DNA of 6,780 nucleotides from GCA-2698665 sp038101125 (GTDB lineage Bacteria; Pseudomonadota; Gammaproteobacteria; GCA-002705445; GCA-002716945), in contig JAYNVZ010000035.1 of the NCBI GenBank assembly GCA_038101125.1, positions 1 through 6,780 on the forward strand, in the 5' to 3' direction. The notes below the pieces were generated by a model. The model saw only the letters and a list, made by a program, of their open reading frames with translations. It made no database searches and had not been told where the DNA came from. Made by a program: the position numbers and the translations under genes. This document shows, one piece after another, positions 1 through 6,780 of this stretch. Each line of letters starts with the position of its first letter. Positions within the stretch are counted from its first letter, which is position 1.

Positions 1-902
1 AAATACTGGCAATGGCAAATTATCCATCATTTAATCCAAACAATCGAAAAGAATTATTTGGACCTAAAATAAAAAATAGCGTCACCAGTATATCGTTTGA
101 ACCAGGATCAACTATTAAGCCATTCACAGTATATAATACATTGATACATAACACATTTAAGGAAAAAGATCTTATAAGCACATCACCTGGCAAGATGAAG
201 ATAGGAAAACATGAAATAAAAGACTATAAAGATCTTGGTGATTTATCTATAGAAGATATTATTAGATTATCAAGTAATGTAGGTGCAGCAAAAATATCTT
301 TAGGGAATAATAAAAAGAATATTTATACAACATTAGAAAACTTTGATTTTGGTAAGAGTTTATATATAGACTTTCATGGTGAAGAACAAGGGAGACTTCC
401 TCATTACTCTAGCTGGGACGATACACGGCATGCATCTATAGGTTATGGTTATGGATTGTCTACAACATTATTACATTTAGCAAATGCGTATACAATTCTA
501 GCAAATCATGGTAAAAAAATTCAGTTAACTTATGAAAGGGTTGATAATAATGATATATTTTTTGAAGATGTTTTGAATAAAAGTGTTTCTAAGAGAGTAG
601 TTAATATGATGCAGTCTGTAGTCGAAAACGGAACTGCAAAGAAAGCAAGGCTAGAGAAATATACTGTGGCAGGCAAGACAGGTACTGTTAGAATGATAAA
701 AGAAGGAGAATATAAAAAAAATAACCATTTAGCTATTTTTGTAGGCATCACACCAGCCACTAATCCAGAATATGTCACTGCAGTCGTTGTTAGAAACCCA
801 AAAAACGGTGCAGCATCAGGTGGTAAAAATGCTGCTCCAATTTTTAGAGATTTTATGAATCATTCTTTAAATTTATTAAAAGTCTATCCTGACAGAAGAT
901 AA
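1..902 (+). CDS. ftsI: Peptidoglycan D,D-transpeptidase FtsI (PBP3), C-terminal part; 5' end outside window
   Basis: Septal class B penicillin-binding protein that cross-links peptidoglycan peptides at the division site from the periplasmic face of the inner membrane, as partner of FtsW. The reading frame is already open at base 3: codons for I-L-A precede the Met at 12, giving the conserved ILAMANxPSxNPN stretch, so that Met is internal and the true start lies upstream. Numbering from that Met, all three transpeptidase motifs are present: S-T-I-K with the catalytic Ser at residue 33 (bases 108-110), S-S-N at 87-89, and K-T-G-T at 222-225. The catalytic Ser matches Ser307 of the 588-residue E. 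coli protein, so roughly the first 270 residues (cytoplasmic tail, membrane anchor, pedestal domain) are missing here. The C-terminus is short after the GGKNAAPIF segment, which is normal for the family. It ends with TAA, 7 bases before murE. No lesion is seen in the visible part. Identity is very secure; FtsI rather than another class B PBP is supported by its position before murE. Confidence 0.95.
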   Translation, partial: ILAMANYPSFNPNNRKELFGPKIKNSVTSISFEPGSTIKPFTVYNTLIHNTFKEKDLISTSPGKMKIGKHEIKDYKDLGDLSIEDIIRLSSNVGAAKISLGNNKKNIYTTLENFDFGKSLYIDFHGEEQGRLPHYSSWDDTRHASIGYGYGLSTTLLHLANAYTILANHGKKIQLTYERVDNNDIFFEDVLNKSVSKRVVNMMQSVVENGTAKKARLEKYTVAGKTGTVRMIKEGEYKKNNHLAIFVGITPATNPEYVTAVVVRNPKNGAASGGKNAAPIFRDFMNHSLNLLKVYPDRR

Positions 903-909
903 AATAGAT

Positions 910-2319
910 ATGAACAGCAATAATATTGAAATAGATAAAATATTAAATTTTGCAAAAAATATACTTGATATTAAAAAAGCCACTCTATCTCACTTTATTT
1001 TTCATACCGATGAAATATGTAAAGATAAGATTTTAGTTCTGAGCAAATTTACTTTGGATAATTTTGAAAAGTATATTCAAGTTGCTCATAAGAAAGGGAT
1101 AAAAGGAGTAGTGGTCGATATAAAAATTACTGATATTAATTTAACACAAGATATTCCTATATTTTATTCTAAATATCTATATGATAATTTGAATTTATTT
1201 ATTTCACATATGCACAAAAACCCCTTAAGTGGAATGAAAGTTATCGGTATCACTGGTACAGATGGTAAAACATCTCTAGCTCATTTATTAGCACAAACAT
1301 ATACCTTGATTGGCAAAAAGGTTGGCTTAATTTCAACAGAGGGGAACGGAGTGTATCCAAGAATAACTAAAACTATGTACACAACACCTAGAAGCGATCT
1401 ATTATTTAATTTTTTTAGTTCATTTAAAATAGAATCCGTTGATATTATTATAATAGAAGCATCCTCGCAAGGGCTTGATCAAGGAAGACTAGATCATATT
1501 AATTTTGATATTTCTATTATAACAAAAATCAGTAAAGATCACCTTGATTATCATAAAACACATGCCTCCTATTTGAGATCTAAATCTATTTTACTCAAGA
1601 TGACTAAAAATATGATTTTCATAAATGAAGATTGTAAGAATTCTAGAAAAATTATAAAGATGGTTTCCAGTGAAGCTAAAGTTAATTATTATAATACTGT
1701 CTATAAAGCAGATGGACACAAAACTAAACTCTTTAATAATACTGCAACTAAATACAATCTATCCATGATATATAGTCTTCTTAAACAATCCAGGATGCAA
1801 GATAAAGAAATCATCAGCGTTTTTGAAAAGTTAAAGCCAATTAAGGGAAGACTTAATATACTTTCAAAAAAGAATTTTTCGAAATTCATCATAGACTATG
1901 CTCATACACCCGATTCTATGAGAATCCTGCTAGATGATATCCATGCTATTTATTCAAAAAATATGAATAAAATTATTATTGTTTTTGGGTGTGGAGGTGA
2001 TAGAGATAAGAGCAAAAGGTTACAAATGGGAAAAATTGCTGATAAATATTGCGATGTGATTATTCTGACTGATGATAATCCTAGAAAAGAGAATCCGCAA
2101 AAGATCATTGATGAAATATCTAGAGGCGTTACTAATAAAAATAAATTATTTACTATACCAAAAAGAAAAGATGCTATTAAAAAGTCTATTAAAATATCAC
2201 AAAAGAATGATATTGTTATGATTCTAGGTAAAGGAAATGAGGACACTATTAATTATGGAGATTCATCTGTCGAACATAATGATATAAAATATTTATCATA
2301 TTTATTAAATGAGAATTAA
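910..2319 (+). CDS. murE: UDP-N-acetylmuramoyl-L-alanyl-D-glutamate--2,6-diaminopimelate ligase (MurE)
   Basis: Cytoplasmic ATP-dependent ligase that adds meso-diaminopimelate to UDP-MurNAc-L-Ala-D-Glu. The length is 469 residues against 495 in E. coli. The ATP loop is G-T-D-G-K-T-S at 116-122 (Lys120). The central domain has EASSQGLDQGRL and DHLDYH at 210-215, followed by Lys225, which lines up with the carbamylated Lys224 of E. coli. The C-terminal domain has DYAHTPDSM, FGCGGDRDK and the DAP-selecting D-N-P-R at 389-392. Glu444 in GKGNED matches the second DAP-contact region. Oddities: the P-loop has Asp where Asn is usual; the N-terminal domain lacks the usual DSR and GDLFVA motifs; the G-x-F-N-x-x-N element before the third domain is degraded; and GKGHE has become GKGNE. 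It is therefore more divergent than MurF and MurD beside it. The ATG at 910 is 7 bases after ftsI, with only a weak AGAAG upstream. The end overlaps murF by 11 bases, which suggests coupled translation. Confidence 0.95.
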   Translation: MNSNNIEIDKILNFAKNILDIKKATLSHFIFHTDEICKDKILVLSKFTLDNFEKYIQVAHKKGIKGVVVDIKITDINLTQDIPIFYSKYLYDNLNLFISHMHKNPLSGMKVIGITGTDGKTSLAHLLAQTYTLIGKKVGLISTEGNGVYPRITKTMYTTPRSDLLFNFFSSFKIESVDIIIIEASSQGLDQGRLDHINFDISIITKISKDHLDYHKTHASYLRSKSILLKMTKNMIFINEDCKNSRKIIKMVSSEAKVNYYNTVYKADGHKTKLFNNTATKYNLSMIYSLLKQSRMQDKEIISVFEKLKPIKGRLNILSKKNFSKFIIDYAHTPDSMRILLDDIHAIYSKNMNKIIIVFGCGGDRDKSKRLQMGKIADKYCDVIILTDDNPRKENPQKIIDEISRGVTNKNKLFTIPKRKDAIKKSIKISQKNDIVMILGKGNEDTINYGDSSVEHNDIKYLSYLLNEN

Positions 2320-3637
2320 ACTTTCAGATTTATCAGAAATATTTCCATCAGCAGCAATCCATTCTGATGCTGTTTTTAGTGGCGTATCTATAGATAGTAG
2401 AATAGTTTATCCAAATGATATTTTTGTTGCGCTGCATGGAAAAAATTTTAATGGTCATGATTATATTGACGAAGCAATTAAGAAAGGAGCGTCGGCAGTT
2501 CTATCAGAAGTTGATTTAACAGATATTCCATATATAAAAGTTAAGGATACACATAAGGCTTTGATAGACTTAGCGTTATATTATTCTTCTATGATAAAAC
2601 CCAATATCATTGGGATCACAGGAACTAATGGGAAAACAACTGTTACAGACCTTACCGCAAAAATTACAGGACACTATAAACATACTACAAAAACATTTGG
2701 AAACTTTAATAATAATATTGGCTTACCATTATCAATATTAAAATCTAAAATTGATAGTGAGATATTTGTCTTAGAAATGGGTGCAAGCAAGAAAGGTGAT
2801 ATAAAGGAATTATTGAATATTGCCAAACCAAATATTGTTGCTTTACTTAATGTCTCGCCAGCTCATCTTGATACATTTGGCACCTTAGAGAATATTCTAT
2901 CGACTAAGGAAGAAATTTTTCTTAATCAGGGTTTTGATAAAAAAGTTATATTGAATAAAAGTGATCAATATTTTGATCGGTGGGTTAAGAAAAATAAATT
3001 AAACAATATCATAACTATTTCAAAAGATGATCAAACAGCTGATTATTCTGCTGTGAAAGTCAGTGATAAGGAATTATCTGTTAAAACACCATATGAGCCA
3101 GAATTTAACCTTAGAGTGGTTAATACTGAATCGCATAATATATTGAATATATTATTTTCAATTGCACTAGCTAGCGAAATAGGTGCTAGATCTGAACATA
3201 TTTTATCAGCTATGATTGATTATGATGGCGTTGAAGGTAGATCAAAGGTTTATAAAGGCATTAATAACTCTAGAATAATTGATAGTAGCTACAATGCTAA
3301 TCCACAATCTTTCAAGGCGTCGATTAATGATCTTTTAAGCTGTACAGGCAAACACTGGGTCGTTATGGGTCAGATGGGTGAGCTCGGCAAGAAATCTGAG
3401 GAATATCATGTGGATCTCGCTCTTTATGCGGCTAAAAATCATATAGATAAGCTTTTTATAATAACAGAACATAATCAAGCAGTAATAGGGGCTTTCGGGG
3501 ATAATGCTCATGCTTTTAATAGTACTTCTGATCTGATTGACTTCATTAAACCATTAGTCAAAAATGATACAAATATCTTAGTAAAGGCTTCGAGGTTTAT
3601 GCACTTTGAGACTATTGTGGATGATTTAAAACTATAA
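2309..3637 (+). CDS. murF: UDP-N-acetylmuramoyl-tripeptide--D-alanyl-D-alanine ligase (MurF)
   Basis: Cytoplasmic ligase that adds the D-Ala-D-Ala dipeptide to UDP-MurNAc-tripeptide, completing the soluble pentapeptide precursor used by MraY. The length is 442 residues against 452 in E. coli. The N-terminal substrate domain is canonical (GVSIDSR, then DIFVALHGKNFNGHDYI). The ATP loop G-T-N-G-K-T-T is at 105-111 with Lys109. The central domain has EMGA at 156-159 and an AHLDTFGT segment starting near residue 185, followed by STKEEIF. The C-terminal domain has DSSYNANP at 325-332 and GQMGELG at 354-360, both typical of MurF and not of MurC, MurD or MurE. The ATG at 2309 lies inside the last codons of murE in the +1 frame and gives a full-length N-terminus. 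No Shine-Dalgarno sequence is visible upstream, so translation is probably coupled to murE termination. It ends with TAA, 18 bases before mraY. No lesion or missing key motif was found. Confidence 0.96.
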   Translation: MRIKLSDLSEIFPSAAIHSDAVFSGVSIDSRIVYPNDIFVALHGKNFNGHDYIDEAIKKGASAVLSEVDLTDIPYIKVKDTHKALIDLALYYSSMIKPNIIGITGTNGKTTVTDLTAKITGHYKHTTKTFGNFNNNIGLPLSILKSKIDSEIFVLEMGASKKGDIKELLNIAKPNIVALLNVSPAHLDTFGTLENILSTKEEIFLNQGFDKKVILNKSDQYFDRWVKKNKLNNIITISKDDQTADYSAVKVSDKELSVKTPYEPEFNLRVVNTESHNILNILFSIALASEIGARSEHILSAMIDYDGVEGRSKVYKGINNSRIIDSSYNANPQSFKASINDLLSCTGKHWVVMGQMGELGKKSEEYHVDLALYAAKNHIDKLFIITEHNQAVIGAFGDNAHAFNSTSDLIDFIKPLVKNDTNILVKASRFMHFETIVDDLKL

Positions 3638-3655
3638 AAATACTACAATATTTAT

Positions 3656-4741
3656 ATGCTTTATTATTTTTTTGAATATCTTACTCAATTTTATTCTGGA
3701 TTTGATGTCTTTAGGTACCTAACTTTAAGGATTATATTATCTGCGCTAACTGCTCTTTCAATTTCTTTAATAATAGGGCCTATTGTTATAAAAAAACTTA
3801 TAGATAAAAAACTTTATCAAAGTATAAGAACTGATGGCCCTAAGTCACATATTACTAATAAGGCAGATATACCTTCAATGGGTGGCATTATTATAATAAT
3901 ATCAATAGTTTTAAGTACTTTATTATGGTCTGATATTCTCAATAAGAATATTTGGATATTATTATTCGTCATCTTATCGTTCGGTGGGATTGGATTTTAT
4001 GATGATTACAAGAAGTTCATTCTATCATCTAGTGATGGCATTAAAGGAAAAACTAAATTATTTTATCAAATAGTTTTTTCAGGTGCGGTCGCCTCATATA
4101 TATTCTACACCTCTTCAAATGAAATGGAGATAATGCTAACTGCTCCATTCTTTAAAGACTTCGCTTTATATTTAGGTATATTCTTTATACCATGGGTCAT
4201 TTTTGTGATAACAGGGTCAAGCAATGCAGTAAACCTCACTGATGGCCTAGATGGCTTAGCCATATTACCTTGTATTTTAATAGCAGCTGCATTTTTTTTA
4301 TTTGCTTATGTTGAGGGGAATTTAAATATATCCACTTATTTCTTAATACATTATCTTCAAGTATTTTCTTAAGTAGCTATAGTTGCAAGTGATATTGTTG
4401 GTTCAGGTCTTGGATTTCTTTGGTATAATTCTTATCCAGCTGAAATATTTATGGGAGATGTTGGCTCTTTATCTTTAGGTGCTGCTTTAGCGAGTATAGC
4501 AGTCATATTAAGACTAGAGATAGTATATGCAATAATGGGTGGCGTATTTGTGGTAGAAGCCTTATCAGTAATTATGCAAGTGTCATATTATAAATTATAT
4601 AAAAAAAGAATATTTTTGATGTCACCAATACACCATCATTTTGAAGAAAAAGGTTGGCCAGAACCTAAGATTATAGTTCGGTTTTGGATTATAACTTTTA
4701 TTCTTGTTTTAATTGCACTAGCTTCATTAAAAATTAGATAG
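3656..4741 (+). pseudogene. mraY: Phospho-N-acetylmuramoyl-pentapeptide-transferase MraY, interrupted by an in-frame TAA
   Basis: MraY is the polytopic inner-membrane enzyme that transfers phospho-MurNAc-pentapeptide to undecaprenyl phosphate, making lipid I. The whole stretch is one reading frame of 361 codons (E. coli MraY is 360 residues) except for a TAA at codon 239. Catalytic regions are present on both sides. Before the stop are SMGG (74-77), the Asp pair D116-D117 in FYDDYKK, and NLTDGLDG with D196 and D199. After it are FMGDVGS with D268 and the H326-H327-H328 triplet in SPIHHHFEEKGWPEP. Many hydrophobic membrane segments are evident, the first at about 25-45. The parts before and after the stop align with E. 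coli MraY without a gap, so this is a nonsense change and not a frameshift. Terminated at codon 239, the 238-residue product would lack D268 and the His triplet and should be inactive. The true stop is TAG at 4739-4741, with one base before murD. No Shine-Dalgarno sequence is visible before the ATG. Whether this is a real pseudogene or a sequence error cannot be told from the window. Confidence 0.9.
4370..4372 (+). other. Premature in-frame TAA stop in mraY
   Basis: The codons before it read L-Q-V-F-S and those after read V-A-I-V-A-S-D-I-V-G-S-G-L-G-F-L-W. E. coli MraY has G-E-L-V-I-V at the same place, with equal spacing on both sides, so the stop sits where a Glu is usual. GAA to TAA (G to T at 4370) is the simplest origin. 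No in-frame ATG, GTG or TTG occurs between the stop and the ATG at 4451. Confidence 0.9.
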
Positions 4742-4742
4742 A

Positions 4743-6056
4743 ATGAGTGGTATTAAATTAATATTAGGACTTGGTGTTACTGGTTCCTCTTGTGTAAATT
4801 ATTTTATAAAGAATGATATAGAATTCAGAATATTTGATACTAGACCTGCATCAAATATTGACCAGCCAATATCGACATATAATGCAAATGTATTATATCT
4901 GCAAAAATATGATGATAGTATTTTTGATCAAGTTGATGAGATGGTTATTAGCCCAGGGTTTGATAAAAATCATGAAATTTTAAAGGAGTCTGCAGCTAGA
5001 GATATACCGCAGTTAACAGATATTGATATTTTTAAAAAATATTGCAACAAACCTATTATTTCTGTAACTGGAACAAATGGCAAAACTACAATTGTCTCAA
5101 TGATAGAACATGTATTATGCCATTCAGACCGAAAGGCTATAGCTTGTGGGAATAATGGGATTTCTCCCCTAAGTGTAAATACAGATTTATATGACTACAT
5201 AATATTGGAGTTATCAAGCTATCAATTGGAATACATGTGTGACTTTAATTCTCATATAAGCCTTTTTGCAAATATAGATCAAGATCATCTAGAACGACAT
5301 GAAAGTATGCTCGATTATTTGAACATTAAATTGAAAATATTTAAATCATCTAATTTTTCAATAATAAATAAATCTTTGCTGGAGGGCTATAAGAATAAGA
5401 TAGGAATAGAAGATAAATATATATATGGATTAACTGATACTAATGTATTAATAAACAATAAAGTCATCAATGAGGTTTCATATGATTCATCAAAACTATA
5501 TTTCAATAAAACATTTAATTTACCACATAGAGGTAGACATAATCTAGAAAATATAGTGGGCGTTTGTTCTGTGGTTGAAATATTAAATATAGATATTATA
5601 GAATGTTTGAAATCGCTAATGACCTACAGTCACTTGCCGCATAGAATTGAGTTAGTCCATAGTTATAAAAACATAGATTGGTATAATGATTCAAAGTCTA
5701 CCAATTCTGCATCCACAAAAGTAGCATTAGAATATTTAGATAATAATGTCATCCTGATAATGGGTGGCGCAAAAAAAGATATAAATTATAAACCACTATC
5801 TCCCTTAATTGATCAAAAAGTAAAATTATTGATATTTATTGGAGAGAATAAAAAATATATTAATCATCAGCTAGATATTAGCACTAAAATAATTAATGCT
5901 AATTCTATGGATGATGCAGTAATGATTGCCAATGATCATGCAGATGATGGTAGTAAAATATTGTTATCACCTGCTAGTCCAAGCTTCGACATGTTTAATA
6001 ACTTTGAAGAAAGAGGCAATGCTTTCAAACGAGCAATTAATAAATATGTTAACTGA
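4743..6056 (+). CDS. murD: UDP-N-acetylmuramoyl-L-alanine--D-glutamate ligase (MurD)
   Basis: Cytoplasmic ATP-dependent ligase that adds D-glutamate to UDP-MurNAc-L-Ala, the step before MurE. The length is 437 residues against 438 in E. coli. The N-terminal Rossmann-like domain starts with the glycine loop G-L-G-V-T-G at 9-14, and FDTRP and VISPGF follow as in other MurD proteins. The ATP loop G-T-N-G-K-T-T is at 110-116 with Lys114. The central domain has ELSSYQLE, then DHLERH at 181-186, and Lys196, which lines up with the carbamylated Lys198 of E. coli. HRGRHNLEN precedes the third domain, which carries HRIE, NDSKSTN at 315-321 (Lys318 matches E. coli Lys319) and SPASPSFDMFNNFEERG at 409-425, where Ser414 and Phe421 match the D-Glu contacts Ser415 and Phe422. 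The start is one base after the mraY stop, with no Shine-Dalgarno sequence visible. The end overlaps ftsW by 11 bases. No lesion was found. If the mraY stop is real, polarity could lower its expression. Confidence 0.96.
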   Translation: MSGIKLILGLGVTGSSCVNYFIKNDIEFRIFDTRPASNIDQPISTYNANVLYLQKYDDSIFDQVDEMVISPGFDKNHEILKESAARDIPQLTDIDIFKKYCNKPIISVTGTNGKTTIVSMIEHVLCHSDRKAIACGNNGISPLSVNTDLYDYIILELSSYQLEYMCDFNSHISLFANIDQDHLERHESMLDYLNIKLKIFKSSNFSIINKSLLEGYKNKIGIEDKYIYGLTDTNVLINNKVINEVSYDSSKLYFNKTFNLPHRGRHNLENIVGVCSVVEILNIDIIECLKSLMTYSHLPHRIELVHSYKNIDWYNDSKSTNSASTKVALEYLDNNVILIMGGAKKDINYKPLSPLIDQKVKLLIFIGENKKYINHQLDISTKIINANSMDDAVMIANDHADDGSKILLSPASPSFDMFNNFEERGNAFKRAINKYVN

Positions 6057-6780
6057 ATTCTTAAGAAAAAATATTCTAATGAGTGATAGTCAAGGAATTG
6101 ATCATACCTTAGTCATATGTCTATTTGCTCTTACCGCTATTGGTTTTATCATGATTACATCTGCAACATTAGATCATGCATATCAAACAAGAGGTAACTC
6201 ATTTTATTTTATTATAAAACATTCTATATATTTAATTATGGGTGTAACGTTATCATTTATAATATCAAGAATTAAACTGAGTTTTTATAATGATTATAGT
6301 AAAATATTTTTACTTTTATCTTTGATTGTATCTATTTATACCCGGTCTTGGTAAAGAAGTTAACGGAGCAAGAAGATGGCTAGATTTAGGTTTTATGACT
6401 GTTCAAGTATCAGAACTATCAAGATTATTTATAATGTTTTGGGTATGTAGTTTTATAAGTCGATCAGATGTAAATAAAGTTTTTAATAAATGTCTTTTTA
6501 TGATTATTATTTTGTCTATGATTATTCTTTTGCAGAAGGATTTTGGCAGTACTGTTCTTTTAGTCTCTACTTTCTTTTCATTGATGTTAATATCTGGTTT
6601 AAATTTGAAAAAACTCTTATCATACTTTATTCTTATCCTTATTGCTGCAGTACCACTTATTTTATATCAGCCATATAGACTAAGAAGGGTTCTTTCTTTT
6701 TTTAATCCATGGGATGATCCATCAGGAATTGGCTATCAGTTAATCTCTTCACTTTTATCATTAGGGAAGGGGGGTGTTTT
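6046..6780 (+). pseudogene. ftsW: Septal peptidoglycan glycosyltransferase FtsW, frameshifted and cut by the window end
   Basis: FtsW is the SEDS-family inner-membrane glycosyltransferase that polymerises lipid II at the septum with FtsI. The first frame gives a short cytoplasmic start, then IDHTLVICLFALTAIGFIMITSATL, matching the E. coli [24 protein letters not shown] region, and further membrane segments up to about 6339. That frame then runs into a TAA at 6352-6354. The homologous sequence continues in the next frame from about 6341 (PGLGKEVNGARRWLDLG) and stays open to 6780, including YRLRRVLSFFNPWDDP and GYQLISSLLSLGKGG. One extra base near 6335-6337 explains it; removing one T gives VSIIPGLGKEVNGARRW, close to the family consensus. 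Motif variants are QVSELSRL (usually QPxEL) and QKDFGS (usually QPDLGT or similar). The catalytic Asp in the AHTDFIF segment lies beyond the window. The ATG at 6046, inside the end of murD, was chosen; ATG at 6079 is an equally plausible shorter start, with a weak AAGAA upstream. Confidence 0.88.
6335..6342 (+). other. +1 frameshift site in ftsW
   Basis: Upstream conserved ftsW codons are in the frame of 6046 and read S-L-I-V-S-I-Y up to 6339. Downstream codons are one base later and read P-G-L-G-K-E-V from 6341. The downstream frame has a TGA at 6323-6325, so the switch must lie between about 6326 and 6342. The local sequence has only a TTT run at 6335-6337 and a CCC at 6341-6343, with no long homopolymer. 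Confidence 0.85.

Noticed and set aside
714..721. A8 run in ftsI as a possible slippage or error site
   Set aside because: The frame is continuous across it and the conserved KTGT motif upstream and the GITPA segment downstream are in the same frame, so no shift is needed.
530..2246. Open frames on the minus strand at 530-778, 1701-1892 and 1950-2246
   Set aside because: They lie wholly antisense to well-conserved ftsI and murE coding sequence, have low-complexity hydrophobic translations and resemble no family I recognise.
4370..4372. TAA read as a sense codon (altered genetic code)
   Set aside because: ftsI, murE and murF in the same window all end naturally at TAA, at the lengths expected for their families.
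4421..4429. Perfect extended -10 promoter-like sequence (TG-N-TATAAT) inside mraY
   Set aside because: It encodes the conserved W-Y-N of MraY, has no -35 at a proper distance (candidates are 20 or more bases away), and such matches are expected by chance in AT-rich DNA.
4451..4741. A separate small gene starting at ATG 4451, as the second half of a split MraY
   Set aside because: The ATG is an internal Met of the FMGDVGS motif. Starting there would lose the conserved membrane segment coded by 4373-4450, which is in the same frame and family-like, and no other ATG, GTG or TTG lies between the stop and 4451.
6326..6354. Programmed +1 frameshifting in ftsW
   Set aside because: There is no recognised slippery site with a nearby stop and SD-like stimulator of the prfB kind, and programmed shifting is not known to me for ftsW. 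A simple indel is more likely.
6490..6678. Small plus-strand open frame rich in Phe and Tyr
   Set aside because: It is an out-of-frame shadow of the second, conserved part of ftsW, which is open in another frame over the same bases.
6769..6774. Run of six G near the window end as a second indel in ftsW
   Set aside because: The frame through it reads LGKGGV, which fits the family, and too little sequence follows to test for a shift.

Overview
The window is a piece of a division and cell-wall (dcw) cluster, all on the + strand. The order is ftsI (3' part), murE, murF, mraY, murD, ftsW (5' part), the order usual in Proteobacteria. The DNA is very AT-rich (17 G/C in the first 60 bases, and similar by eye throughout), with many Lys, Asn and Ile codons. 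The MraY sequence reads most like gammaproteobacterial MraY, for example in the SGFxVFxYLTLR start, the FAYVxGN segment and the PIHHHFExKGWPEP end. MurE carries the DNPR motif of the meso-diaminopimelate-adding type, so a Gram-negative wall is expected. I infer an AT-rich gammaproteobacterium. A streamlined marine lineage (SAR86- or SUP05-like) or a reduced host-associated symbiont are both candidates, and I cannot choose between them from this sequence.

Layout: 1-902 is the C-terminal half of FtsI (PBP3), the septal transpeptidase. 910-2319 is murE and 2309-3637 is murF, which overlap by 11 bases. 3656-4741 is mraY, interrupted by an in-frame TAA at 4370-4372. 4743-6056 is murD. 6046-6780 is ftsW, overlapping murD by 11 bases, with a +1 frameshift near 6335-6342 and running off the window end. 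Gaps between genes are 18 bases or less, so there is no room for independent promoters or terminators between genes and I saw none. The genes are almost certainly one transcription unit.

Pathway: MurD adds D-Glu to UDP-MurNAc-Ala, MurE adds meso-DAP and MurF adds D-Ala-D-Ala. MraY then moves phospho-MurNAc-pentapeptide onto undecaprenyl phosphate to make lipid I. FtsW polymerises lipid II at the septum and FtsI cross-links the strands.

The odd part is that the two polytopic membrane genes, mraY and ftsW, each carry one lesion, while the reading frames of murE, murF, murD and the ftsI fragment are open. Both lesions look like single-base events inside otherwise well-conserved sequence. Sequencing or assembly error, or very recent mutation, are the simplest explanations. 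Early loss of peptidoglycan synthesis is the interesting alternative. No new biological system was found; the region is otherwise an ordinary dcw segment.
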